This document shows, piece by piece, positions 28,918 through 38,734 of a DNA stretch of 64,000 bases (its first letter is position 1; each line of letters opens with the position of its first letter). The stretch lies in the NCBI RefSeq assembly GCF_003952465.1, contig NZ_CP034448.1, positions 4,255,001-4,319,000 of the forward strand, in the 5' to 3' direction. Both the position numbers and the translations under genes were made by a program. Below the pieces are notes generated by a model. That model saw only the letters and a program-made list of their open reading frames with translations. It was not told where the DNA came from and did not search any database. This stretch comes from Mesorhizobium sp. M1B.F.Ca.ET.045.04.1.1. GTDB taxonomy: Bacteria > Pseudomonadota > Alphaproteobacteria > Rhizobiales > Rhizobiaceae.

Positions 28918-29214
28918 TCAGTGCGTGTCGCCGATGGCAGTGATTGTTACGATTGGAGGCCGTTCGCCGTCCGAAATCGTGAATTGAATACGATACTGGT
29001 CGTTGACGCGGATCGATCTGATCCCGTCATCGGACCCTTGCCGCTTTTTATAGTTTAGACTTTTCAAGTTTCTCAGGTCTCGCTCGTCGGCCGCTGCTTC
29101 CAGTTGCACGAGCTTGTTTCGGGCGGCTTTTATAACGGCAATCGGCAGGCCGAGCTTGTGGGCTTCGTCCGTCAGAATGCGCGCAAGATTTTTGTCCGCG
29201 AACACAACCCTCAT
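28918..29214 (-). CDS. higB: HigB-like RelE/ParE-superfamily toxin, 98 aa
   Basis: Compact alpha/beta toxin with the HigB 'plasmid maintenance killer' pattern: RNKLVQLEAAADERDLRNLK in the helices and IRSIRVNDQYRIQFTISDGE in the sheet that carries the RNase residues. HigB toxins cleave mRNA at the ribosome. Toxin-before-antitoxin order is typical of higBA. The start is ATG 29214, close behind a promoter and operator. In a transposon the pair would act as an addiction module. Confidence 0.8.
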   Translation of the reverse strand: MRVVFADKNLARILTDEAHKLGLPIAVIKAARNKLVQLEAAADERDLRNLKSLNYKKRQGSDDGIRSIRVNDQYRIQFTISDGERPPIVTITAIGDTH

Positions 29215-29229
29215 GCGGAATCACCCTAC

Positions 29230-29251
29230 ACACCAAAGGGTTGGGTGTCAA
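29230..29251 (-). promoter_or_regulatory. higBA promoter and operator
   Basis: On the minus strand, TTGACA (29246-29251) is a consensus -35. The inverted repeat ACACC-N9-GGTGT (29230-29248) overlaps it. This is the expected layout for HigA autorepression. It shares a 72-base spacer with the divergent transposase gene. Confidence 0.5.
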
Positions 29252-29286
29252 CAAATGAATGAACGTAACGCGTTAAACTGACCTTT

Positions 29287-30207
29287 ATGCTTGACTTCGT
29301 TTATAGCACATGCCATAACGAATGCGTGAATAAACTCGACACCAAGACCCGTTCGCAAATCCTCCACATGCTTTGTGAGGGTCAGTCGATCCGCGCCATC
29401 ACCCCCGTGATGGGGATGAGCAAAAACACCGTTGCCAAGCTGCTTTCGGACGCTGGCGCGGTGTGCGCCGAATATCAGGACCAGGCTCTTCGCAATCTGA
29501 CCTGCAAGCGGGTGCAGGTGGACGAAATCTGGAGCTTCACCTATGCCAAGGAAAAGAATGTCCCGGCTGCCAAGGCTGCGCCGGAGTGGGCTGGCGACAC
29601 TTGGACTTGGACGGCCATTGATGCCGACACCAAGCTTGTCATGTCGTGGCTGGTCGGTGGCCGCGACAGCGAATATGCGATGGCCTTCATTGATGATCTT
29701 TCGCGCCGCCTCGCCAATCGCATTCAACTGACTAGCGACCGCCACCGGGCTTACCTTGAAGCGGTGGAAGGCGCTTTCGGTTGTGATGTCGATTACGCCA
29801 TGCTGGTCAAGATTTACGGCACGTCGCCGGACAGCGCCAAGGGCCGTTACAGCTCCGCCGAATGCACTGGCGCACGGAAAGAGACCGTCGAAGGCAACCC
29901 CGATCCTAAGCACGTCAGCACGTCGTTTGCGGAACGCCAGAACCTCACCATGCGCATGCACATGCGCCGCTTCACCCGCCTGACCAATGGCTTCTCAAAG
30001 AAGGTAGAGGTTCACGCCAACGCGGTTGCTCTGCACTTCATGTATTACAACTTCGTGCGCATCCATAAGACGCTGCGCGTCACGCCGGCGATGGCCGCTG
30101 GCGTGGCTGACAAGCTTTGGGAGATCGGTGATATTATCGCGTTGATTGAAGCGAAAGAAGCCGAGAAACCAATGGTTCGCGGGCCTTATCGAAAGAAACT
30201 GAATTGA
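29287..30207 (+). CDS. IS1-family-like DDE transposase, 306 aa
   Basis: An N-terminal helix-turn-helix (QILHMLCEGQSIRAITPVMG) is followed by the DDE catalytic core. VDEIWSFTYAK gives the first Asp, LTSDRHRAYLEAV the second, and FAERQNLTMRMHMRRFTRLT the Glu. The last segment is the IS1-family signature ERxNL...R. Unlike E. coli IS1 there is a single frame without programmed frameshifting. GTG 29326 (MNKLDTKTRSQ-like) is an equally plausible start. It sits inside the 26834-30562 element and is divergent from higB. Full length, with no inactivating change seen. Confidence 0.88.
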   Translation: MLDFVYSTCHNECVNKLDTKTRSQILHMLCEGQSIRAITPVMGMSKNTVAKLLSDAGAVCAEYQDQALRNLTCKRVQVDEIWSFTYAKEKNVPAAKAAPEWAGDTWTWTAIDADTKLVMSWLVGGRDSEYAMAFIDDLSRRLANRIQLTSDRHRAYLEAVEGAFGCDVDYAMLVKIYGTSPDSAKGRYSSAECTGARKETVEGNPDPKHVSTSFAERQNLTMRMHMRRFTRLTNGFSKKVEVHANAVALHFMYYNFVRIHKTLRVTPAMAAGVADKLWEIGDIIALIEAKEAEKPMVRGPYRKKLN

Positions 30208-30533
30208 GGCAAAGAACGTTCAGCGACAGCCAACTCAAAGAGTTTATGCGGCTGCATCTGACAAAATACCCAGATGCCATTGAACGCATGCATTTCGTCA
30301 TGAAACATCCGTTTCGGGATAATGACGAGCAAATTTCCAGAAATACGCGAGAAATTCTGGACACTGCCCAACACCTAGCGTTTTTTCACGCCCATGCGCA
30401 GCGAATGCCCAAAGATCGCCTCGTGAAAGTTACCGACCCTTATTATCACGCGCGCTACGACATCCAATCCGACGTGATCGCTTATGTTGCCGCCATGCTC
30501 GGCCCTATAGGTTCGTATGGGGTCGAGGAATGA
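30204..30533 (+). CDS. Short protein translationally coupled to the transposase, 109 aa
   Basis: A TTG start overlaps the transposase stop by 4 bases. The protein is soluble and mostly helical, with conserved-looking DPYYHARYDIQSDVIAYVAA near the C-terminus. No domain is recognised. Its end lies 5 bases before the right inverted repeat, so it is part of the element. It may be an accessory transposition factor. Confidence 0.5.
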   Translation: MRQRTFSDSQLKEFMRLHLTKYPDAIERMHFVMKHPFRDNDEQISRNTREILDTAQHLAFFHAHAQRMPKDRLVKVTDPYYHARYDIQSDVIAYVAAMLGPIGSYGVEE

Positions 30534-30538
30534 TGCTG

Positions 30539-30562
30539 GGAATTTCAAACTGACCCACTGCC
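30539..30562 (-). repeat. Right terminal inverted repeat, 24 bp
   Basis: Starts GGAATTTCAAACTGACCC and is the exact reverse complement of the left end at 26834-26857. Confidence 0.9.
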
Positions 30563-30570
30563 GCCGGCCG
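30563..30570 (+). repeat. Target site duplication, right copy
   Basis: GCCGGCCG, identical to 26826-26833, immediately outside the right inverted repeat. Confidence 0.85.
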
Positions 30571-30577
30571 AACGCGC

Positions 30578-30606
30578 TTGACAAGACGGCGGCGGCTCGT
30601 TCAACT
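30578..30606 (+). promoter_or_regulatory. Candidate promoter of the thi operon
   Basis: TTGACA at 30578-30583, a 17-base spacer, then TCAACT at 30601-30606. The -35 is consensus and the -10 weak. Transcription would start near 30613, exactly where the TPP riboswitch begins. The mobile element's target duplication ends only 7 bases upstream of the -35. Confidence 0.5.
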
Positions 30607-30612
30607 TGAAGC

Positions 30613-30716
30613 ATTCACCAGGGGAGTCCCGGCAAGGGGCTGAGATACTGCTGGCTTTCGCGGCGCAGTGACCCGTTGAACCTGATCCAGTTCATACTGG
30701 CGTAGGGACGGTGCAA
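30613..30716 (+). ncRNA. TPP riboswitch (THI box)
   Basis: The conserved core is evident: GGGGCTGAGATACTG (about 30636-30650), GACCCGTTGAACCTGATCC (about 30669-30687) and ACTGGCGTAGGGA (about 30696-30708). CACC (30616-30619) and GGTG (30710-30713) close helix P1. It lies in the leader of thiC about 115 bases before the start codon, so binding of thiamin diphosphate should lower thi expression. I could not identify the expression platform with confidence. Confidence 0.93.
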
Positions 30717-30830
30717 GCGCTTTGCGGGACTCCATGCCCGAAGACCTGCGTCGAGCAGGCAGACCAAAGCGTCCTACATCCTTCCGGCACAGAACTGGGT
30801 CTCCAATGCAGTTGAGCAAAGGAGCCTCAA

Positions 30831-32650
<1,820 letters not shown>

Positions 32651-32651
<1 letters not shown>

Positions 32652-33625
32652 TGAGAGTGCTGGTCAAGGGGGCCGGCGTGGCCGGCCTCACGGCGGCGTT
32701 CGAATTTGCGAACCGCGGCGCGTCGGTCACTGTTGCCGAACTCCGGCCTCAGCTGGGCGGCAATGCGTCATGGGCTGCAGGCGGCATGCTGGCGCCATGG
32801 TGCGAGCGCGAGAGCGCGGAGCAGCCGGTGCTGGATCTCGGACGCGGCGCCGCAGACTGGTGGGATGTTGTTTTGCCTGGCCAAGTGACGCGGGCGGGAA
32901 CGCTCGTCGTGGCTGCGCCGCGCGATGCGGGCGAGCTCGACCGCTTCGCAAGCCGCGCCTCGGGCCATCGTTGGCTCGGCGAGGAGGACATCGCAAGGCT
33001 GGAGTCCGACCTCGCCGGCCGTTTCAAGCGCGGGCTGTTCTTCCCCTGCGAAGCGCATCTCGACCCGCGCCGTGCGATGGCGGCGCTTCATGACAAGCTA
33101 GTCGCCATGGGCGTCGACTTCCGTTTCGCCACCGACGGCCAAGGCCTTCCAGGTTTCGAATGCGAGGTCGACTGCCGGGGGATCGCTGCGGACGATGCGG
33201 CGTTGCGCGGCGTTCGCGGCGAAATGCTGATCCTGCGCACGCCGGATGTCTCGCTGTCTCGCCCCGTCCGGCTGCTGCATCCGCGCTTTCCGCTCTACAT
33301 GGTGCCGCGCGCCGATCACCATTTCATGGCCGGCGCGACGATGATCGAGAGCGACGAGGCCGGCCCGGTCACCGTCCGTTCCATGATGGAACTGGTCGGC
33401 GCGGCTTGTGCGCTGCATCCGGCCTTCGGCGAGGCGACGATCGTCGAAGCGAACGCCGGGGTCCGTCCAGCCTTTGCCGACAATTTGCCACGCATCGAAT
33501 CGCTCGCAAACGGCGTCGCGATCAACGGCTTCTATCGCCATGGCTTCCTGCTTGCCCCCGCCATGGCGCGGCAGGCGGCCGACATCCTCTTCAATCCCGA
33601 CAAACGCGTGGGAGCTTGCGCATGA
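32651..33625 (+). CDS. thiO: Glycine oxidase ThiO, 324 aa
   Basis: A DAO-superfamily flavoprotein with FAD loop VKGAGVAGLTAAFEFANRG at the N-terminus and NAGVRPAFADNLP near the end. ThiO oxidises glycine to the imine (dehydroglycine) used to build the thiazole in aerobes. The ATG at 32651 overlaps the thiC stop; a GTG one codon upstream is the alternative. The substrate-binding C-terminal region looks intact (NGVAINGFYRHGFLLAPAMA). Confidence 0.9.
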
Positions 33626-33819
33626 GATTGATCGTCAATGGAGAAGCGCTGGACAGTGCCGCGGCAACGCTGGCGGCGCTGCTTGCCGAGCTTGACTATG
33701 AAGGCGATTGGCTGGCGACGGCCGTCAACAGCGACGTGGTGCACAAGGCCAACCGAGCAGAATTCCGATTGAACGACGGCGACCGGATCGAAATCCTTTC
33801 GCCCATGCAAGGAGGTTAG
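33622..33819 (+). CDS. thiS: Sulfur carrier protein ThiS, 65 aa
   Basis: Beta-grasp, ubiquitin-like protein ending in the obligatory Gly-Gly (EILSPMQGG), whose C-terminus is thiocarboxylated to donate sulfur to ThiG. It overlaps thiO by ATGA, and AAGGAGG near its end serves as the ribosome-binding site of thiG 2 bases downstream. No thiF gene lies in this window, so the adenylyltransferase must be encoded elsewhere. Confidence 0.93.
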   Translation: MRLIVNGEALDSAAATLAALLAELDYEGDWLATAVNSDVVHKANRAEFRLNDGDRIEILSPMQGG

Positions 33820-33821
33820 CC

Positions 33822-34595
33822 ATGTTCGACCTTCTTGGAACCCAACTGCCTTCGCGCCTGCTTCTCGGCACTGCCCAGTATCCTTCGCCGGCCATCCTGG
33901 CCGAAGCGGTCAAGGCGTCGGGCGCCTCGGTGGTGACGGTATCGCTGCGCCGTGAAATGGCGGGCGGCAGGGGCGGCGAGAAATTCTGGTCGCTGGTTAA
34001 CTCGCTCGGCGTGAGGATCCTGCCCAACACCGCCGGCTGTCATTCCGTAAAGGAAGCCGTGACGACCGCGAAGATGGCGCGCGAGGTTTTTGGCACGTCC
34101 TGGATCAAGCTCGAAGTGATCGGCAGCCATGACACGCTTCAGCCGGACGTGTTCGGCCTGGTCGAAGCCGCCCGCATCCTGTGCGAAGACGGTTTCACGG
34201 TGTTCCCGTATACCACCGACGATCTGATCGTCGCCGAGCGGCTGCTCGGCGCGGGCTGCAAGGTCCTGATGCCGTGGTGCGCGCCGATCGGTTCGGCGCT
34301 CGGGCCGGTCAACATCATGGCGCTGCGCTCGATGCGCGGACATTTCCCCGATGTTCCGCTGATTGTGGATGCGGGGCTTGGACGGCCGTCGCACGCGGCA
34401 ACCGTCATGGAACTCGGCTTTGACGCTGTGCTCCTGAACACCGCGGTCGCCAAGGCGGCCGATCCGGTCGGCATGGCGCGCGCTTTCAGCAAGGCGGTCG
34501 AAGCCGGACGCGAGGCCTTCGGTTCGGGATTGATCGAGCCGCGCGATGTCGCCGTGCCATCGACGCCGACATTCGGCAGGGCGGTTTTTTCATGA
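33822..34595 (+). CDS. thiG: Thiazole synthase ThiG, 257 aa
   Basis: TIM-barrel enzyme that condenses DXP, dehydroglycine and ThiS-thiocarboxylate. WIKLEVIGSHDTLQPD (near residue 95) holds the Lys forming the imine with DXP. LPNTAGCHSVKEAV and VDAGLGRPSHAATVMELGFD are family signatures. AGGAGG lies 4 to 9 bases before ATG 33822. It overlaps thiE by 4 bases. Confidence 0.95.
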   Translation: MFDLLGTQLPSRLLLGTAQYPSPAILAEAVKASGASVVTVSLRREMAGGRGGEKFWSLVNSLGVRILPNTAGCHSVKEAVTTAKMAREVFGTSWIKLEVIGSHDTLQPDVFGLVEAARILCEDGFTVFPYTTDDLIVAERLLGAGCKVLMPWCAPIGSALGPVNIMALRSMRGHFPDVPLIVDAGLGRPSHAATVMELGFDAVLLNTAVAKAADPVGMARAFSKAVEAGREAFGSGLIEPRDVAVPSTPTFGRAVFS

Positions 34596-35197
34596 AGCTC
34601 GATCCCTTTTATCTGATCGTCGACAGCGCCGCCTGGATCGAGCGGCTGGTGCCGCTTGGCGTGAGGCTGGTACAGCTCCGCATCAAGGACATGGACGAGG
34701 ACGGGCTGCGCATGGAGATCCGCAAGGCAAGAACCTTGTGCGCCCGACACCGTTGCCAGCTCATCATCAATGATCATTGGCGTCTGGCGATCGAGGAGGG
34801 CTGCGACTTCATCCATCTTGGCCAGGAGGATCTGCAAACCGCCGACCTTCCGGCGATACAGGCGGCCGGCGTCAGGCTCGGACTGAGCACGCATGATGAT
34901 GCCGAGCTGGAAACGGCCGTTGCGGCGGAGCCCCACTACGTTGCGCTCGGCCCTGTCTATCCCACCATCCTGAAGAAGATGAAATGGGCGTCGCAGGGGC
35001 TGGAACGGATCCGCGCATGGAAGGACCGGATCGCGCCTCTCCCGCTGGTCGCTATCGGCGGTCTCAATCCCGAGCGGCTCGACGGCGTTTTCGCAGCCGG
35101 CGCCGACAGCGCGGCGGTGGTCACGGACATAACGCTGAATTCCGATCCCGAAGCGCGCACCAGAGAATGGATCGAAAAGACGCATCAATGGCGCTGA
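34592..35197 (+). CDS. thiE: Thiamine phosphate synthase ThiE, 201 aa
   Basis: Barrel enzyme joining HMP-PP and thiazole phosphate. VQLRIKDMDEDGLRMEI binds the pyrophosphate end. HLGQEDLQTADLPAI and YVALGPVYPTILKKM match the catalytic loops, and LVAIGGLNPERLDGVFAAGA binds phosphate. Slightly short but complete. It overlaps thiG by 4 bases and thiD by 10 bases. Confidence 0.93.
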   Translation: MKLDPFYLIVDSAAWIERLVPLGVRLVQLRIKDMDEDGLRMEIRKARTLCARHRCQLIINDHWRLAIEEGCDFIHLGQEDLQTADLPAIQAAGVRLGLSTHDDAELETAVAAEPHYVALGPVYPTILKKMKWASQGLERIRAWKDRIAPLPLVAIGGLNPERLDGVFAAGADSAAVVTDITLNSDPEARTREWIEKTHQWR

Positions 35198-35940
35198 ACC
35201 GGGAGCTGCATGTGCTTGTCGTCGGCGGATCGGATTCCAGCGGGGGGGCCGGTATTGCGCGCGATATCGAGACGATCTCCTCGATCGGCCTGCGGACCTG
35301 TCTCGCCGTGACCGCCGTGACGGTGCAGACACATGGCGCCGTAAAGGACATCCTCCATCTGCAACCCGGCCTGGTCGCCGATCAGATGCGAGCAGCGTTG
35401 CAGGCCAACGAGGTGGCGGCCATCAAGATCGGCATGCTCGCAAACGCCTCAATCATTGCCGCCGTTGCCGGCGTGCTGAACGAAAATCCGCGGATACCGG
35501 CAGTATTGGATCCGGTACTGGCGTCCTCGTCAGGCAGGCCGCTGGTGGAACCGAATGCCATAGACGTCATGAAGCGTGACCTCATGCCGCTTTGCCGTCT
35601 GGTTACGCCGAACCTCATTGAGCTGGCGGTGCTGACCGGTTCGGCCGTGAACGACGAAGAGGTGCTGCGGCAGGGGAGGCGATTGCTTGCGGCTGGGCCG
35701 CAGGCGCTGCTGCTCAAGGGCGGTCACGCGGCAGGGGCAAGATCAACCGACATCCTGTTGAGCCCCGACCGGGAACCCGTTCGCTTCGACATGCCTCGCC
35801 TTGCCGGATCGATGCGCGGAACCGGCTGCATGTTGGCCAGCGCGATCGCCGCACATCTGGCCAAGGCGAAGTCGCTTGAGGATAGCGTGCGCGCAGCCAA
35901 GCAGCGTGTCTTCGAGAAGCTCATGGAGGCTTCCGCCTAG
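35188..35940 (+). CDS. thiD: Hydroxymethylpyrimidine (phosphate) kinase ThiD, 250 aa
   Basis: Ribokinase-fold kinase with the N-terminal VVGGSDSSGGAGIARDIETI and the C-terminal anion hole and catalytic Asp motif region MRGTGCMLASAIAAHLA. It phosphorylates HMP and HMP-P to the diphosphate used by ThiE. ATG 35188 lies inside the end of thiE. Last gene of the operon. No clear terminator follows. Confidence 0.93.
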   Translation: MALNRELHVLVVGGSDSSGGAGIARDIETISSIGLRTCLAVTAVTVQTHGAVKDILHLQPGLVADQMRAALQANEVAAIKIGMLANASIIAAVAGVLNENPRIPAVLDPVLASSSGRPLVEPNAIDVMKRDLMPLCRLVTPNLIELAVLTGSAVNDEEVLRQGRRLLAAGPQALLLKGGHAAGARSTDILLSPDREPVRFDMPRLAGSMRGTGCMLASAIAAHLAKAKSLEDSVRAAKQRVFEKLMEASA

Positions 35941-36083
35941 TTCCGGCGCAATTGCTGGCGCCTGGGGAAGCGCGTTCGTTCGTCAGGGTCGCTCGGCTCT
36001 TTCGCAATGTCGCAAACAGGCTTCAATCCTCCCACTGCTCCGCCTTATAGTCCGCCCGCTTTTTCACTTTGGAGTCGCGGGCC

Positions 36084-38645
36084 ATGGCAGAGTTTCCGAA
36101 AAAGGCGAAGGTCGTCATCGTCGGTCTGGGCGGTATTGTCGGCGCGTCGGTCGCCCATCACCTGATCGAGCGCGGCTGGAACGACATCGTCGGCATCGAC
36201 AAGTCGGGCATCCCGACGGACATCGGCTCGACCGCGCACGCTTCGGACTTCTGCTATACGACCAGCCATGATTTTCTGTCCTGCTGGACGACGCTCTATT
36301 CCATCGATTTCTACGAGAAGATGGGCCACTACGCCCGTATCGGCGGCCTCGAGGTCGCGCGCGTCGGCGACGATGGCCGCATGGACGAGATCAAGCGCAA
36401 GATCGCTTCGGCCAAGGCGTTCGGAACACGCGCGCGGCTGATCGAACCGGCCGAGATCAAGAAGAAGTTCCCGCTGATCGAGGAGCACATGGTGCAGGGC
36501 GGCCTGTGGGACCCGGATGCCGGCCTCGTCATCCCGCGCTCGCAGACGGTGGCCGGCAAGCTTGTCGACCAGGGTGTCGCCTCCGGCAAGCTCAATGCCT
36601 TCGCGAACACCTCGGCCAAGTCGCTGATCGTCGAGGATGGCCGCATCAAGGGCGTGGTGACCGAGCGCGGCACGATCGAGGCCGACTATGTGGTCGTCTG
36701 TACCGGCATATGGGGCCGCTTGACTGCGGCACTGGTCGGCGAGGACCTGCCGGTCATGCCGATCGACCATCCGTTGACCTTCTTCGGCCCCTACAACGAG
36801 TTCGCCGGCACCGGCAAGGAGATCGGCTGGCCGCTGCTGCGCGATCAGGGCAATTCGGCCTATATGCGCGACACCGGCGATCCCAAGACCGCCGAGGGCG
36901 GGCAGATCGAGTGGGGCTATTACGAGGAGACCAATCCGCGTCTGTGCCACCCGCGCGACCTGCTCGAGAAGGACCAGGCGCGGCTGTCGCCGTCGCAGCG
37001 CGACCTCGACATGGAGCAGATCATGGCGCCGCTCGAGCGCGCCATGGAGCTGACGCCGATTCTCGGCGAACTCGGCTACAACGAAGGCCATTCTTTCAAC
37101 GGGTTGCTGCAGGTCACCACCGATGGCGGCCCGTCGATGGGCGAAAGCCAGAAGGTGAGGGGGCTGTGGTATGCCGTGGCCATCTGGGTCAAGGACGGCC
37201 CGGGTATGGGCAAGCTCATTGCCGACTGGATGACCGACGGCCGCACCTCGATCGACCATCACGCCATCGACTATTCGCGCTTCTACCCGCACCAGACGAA
37301 GGAAGAGTTCATCTGGGATCGCTGCACCGAGACGGCGATGAAGGTCTACAATCCGGCGGTTCATCCGCGCGAGCCGTTCTCCAAGGGCCGCAACGTCCGC
37401 CGCTCGCCGTTCTGGGAGCGCGAGAAGGAGCTGGGCGGCTATTTCATGGAACTGGGCGGCTGGGAGCGCGCCCACGGCTATGCCGCCAACGAGCATCTCC
37501 TGGAAAAATACGGCAACCGCGTGCCGGTGCGCGAGAACGAGTGGGACAACCGCCATTTCTGGCGCGTCTCCAACGCCGAGCATCTGGCGATGAGCGAGGA
37601 TTGCGGCATCGTCAACCTCTCGCACTTCTCGATGTATGACGTCGAGGGACCCGACCATGTCGCGCTGCTCGAATGGCTGTGCGCGGCCAAGATCGGCGGC
37701 GACAACAATATCGGCAAGGGCATCTACACCCACTTCCTCGACGAGGAAGGCATGGTGCGCGCCGACTTCACCGTCATCCGCATGGCCGACCGCTGCCGGG
37801 TGATCGACGGCGCCGATGCCGGCCCGCGCGACTTCCGCTACATGCAGCGCACCGCGCAGGACAAAGGTTTTGATGTCACCGTCACCGATGTGACCGAGAA
37901 ATATGTCACTATAGGTATCTGGGGCCCGAATGCGCGCACGACCCTGCAGAAGGTGGTCGAGGAACCGAACGGGCTGACGCCGGAGAACTTCCCCTTCGCC
38001 GCAATCAAGCCGATCCGCATCGCCGGCAAGGACGTCACCGCCTTCCGCATCTCCTATGTCGGCGAGCAGGGCTGGGAGCTGCATATGCGCTACGAGGACG
38101 GGCTTGCGGTCTGGGACGCGCTGCGCTCCACCGGCGTCATGCCTTTCGGCGTCGAGACCTATGCCAACACGCGTCGCATGGAAAAGAGCCTGCGGCTGCA
38201 GAACGCCGATCTCCTGACCGAATACAATCTGCTCGAAGCCGACCTCGCCCGTCCGAAGGTTAAGGAAAACGACTTCTGCGGCAAGGCCAAGCATCTGGAA
38301 TACCGCGCCCGCGAGCACCAGCCGGCGATGCTCTGCACGCTGGTGATGACCGAGAACACCGATTCCAAGGGCGTCGCCCGCTATCCGGTCGGCATCATGC
38401 CCGTGCTTGATCCGGCAACCGGCGAGACGCTGGTCGACGAGCTCGGCCGCCGCTCCTTCACCACCTCGGTCGCCTACGGTCCGACGATCGGCAAGAACAT
38501 CGCGCTTGCCTACCTGCCCTGGACGTATGCCCAGGAGGGTCGCAAGCTCAATGTGGAATATTTCGGCGAGACCTATCCGGTCGAGGTGGCCGGCGTCGGC
38601 TACAAGCCGCTTTACGACCCTGAGAACCTCAAGCCGCGAAGCTGA
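36084..38645 (+). CDS. FAD-dependent oxidoreductase with GcvT domain (DMGDH-like), 853 aa
   Basis: The FAD loop VVIVGLGGIVGASVAHHLIE is near residue 10, and TDIGSTAHASDFCY carries the His at the position of covalent FAD attachment in dimethylglycine dehydrogenase. The second half is a GcvT folate domain (SYVGEQGWELHMRY). It differs from the two similar proteins at 558-7544 (for example a long GRNVRRSPFWEREKELGGYF linker). ATG 36084 is preferred with GGAG 10 bases upstream; TTG 36069 is possible. A GTCGCAAA half-site lies about 70 bases upstream. It stands alone, followed by a strong terminator. Confidence 0.87.
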   Translation: MAEFPKKAKVVIVGLGGIVGASVAHHLIERGWNDIVGIDKSGIPTDIGSTAHASDFCYTTSHDFLSCWTTLYSIDFYEKMGHYARIGGLEVARVGDDGRMDEIKRKIASAKAFGTRARLIEPAEIKKKFPLIEEHMVQGGLWDPDAGLVIPRSQTVAGKLVDQGVASGKLNAFANTSAKSLIVEDGRIKGVVTERGTIEADYVVVCTGIWGRLTAALVGEDLPVMPIDHPLTFFGPYNEFAGTGKEIGWPLLRDQGNSAYMRDTGDPKTAEGGQIEWGYYEETNPRLCHPRDLLEKDQARLSPSQRDLDMEQIMAPLERAMELTPILGELGYNEGHSFNGLLQVTTDGGPSMGESQKVRGLWYAVAIWVKDGPGMGKLIADWMTDGRTSIDHHAIDYSRFYPHQTKEEFIWDRCTETAMKVYNPAVHPREPFSKGRNVRRSPFWEREKELGGYFMELGGWERAHGYAANEHLLEKYGNRVPVRENEWDNRHFWRVSNAEHLAMSEDCGIVNLSHFSMYDVEGPDHVALLEWLCAAKIGGDNNIGKGIYTHFLDEEGMVRADFTVIRMADRCRVIDGADAGPRDFRYMQRTAQDKGFDVTVTDVTEKYVTIGIWGPNARTTLQKVVEEPNGLTPENFPFAAIKPIRIAGKDVTAFRISYVGEQGWELHMRYEDGLAVWDALRSTGVMPFGVETYANTRRMEKSLRLQNADLLTEYNLLEADLARPKVKENDFCGKAKHLEYRAREHQPAMLCTLVMTENTDSKGVARYPVGIMPVLDPATGETLVDELGRRSFTTSVAYGPTIGKNIALAYLPWTYAQEGRKLNVEYFGETYPVEVAGVGYKPLYDPENLKPRS

Positions 38646-38667
38646 GCGCGTTCTCGTCTGAACACGC

Positions 38668-38698
38668 AAAAAGGCCCGGTCGACGCCGGGCCTTTTTA
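38668..38698 (+). terminator. Rho-independent terminator
   Basis: AAAAAGGCCCGG and CCGGGCCTTTTT form a perfect stem around TCGACG, with A and T runs on both sides. It sits just after the oxidoreductase stop at 38645. Confidence 0.85.
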
Positions 38699-38734
38699 CT
38701 TTGTTCATGCGCGATTATCGCCTACCCTTGCGTC

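Larger units (their letters stand above)
26834..30562. mobile_element. Complete 3.7-kb IS1-family-like transposon carrying a HigBA module
   Basis: The element is bounded by 24-bp perfect terminal inverted repeats (26834-26857 and 30539-30562, outer bases GGCAGTGGGTCAG) and flanked by an exact 8-bp direct repeat, GCCGGCCG (26826-26833 and 30563-30570). Inside lie a zinc-ribbon protein, a small basic protein, an unknown protein, HigA, HigB, an IS1-type DDE transposase and a short protein overlapping the transposase. Perfect ends and target duplication imply a recent, probably still mobile insertion. It is much longer than a standard IS1 because of the cargo genes. Confidence 0.88.

Noticed and set aside
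35941..36083. Possible terminator after thiD (GGCGC...GGCGCC)
   Set aside because: The inverted repeat is imperfect and no T run follows.
36045..38708. Long antisense open frame of 887 codons opposite the FAD-GcvT gene
   Set aside because: It mirrors the coding frame of a clear oxidoreductase, has no family features and arises from high third-position GC.
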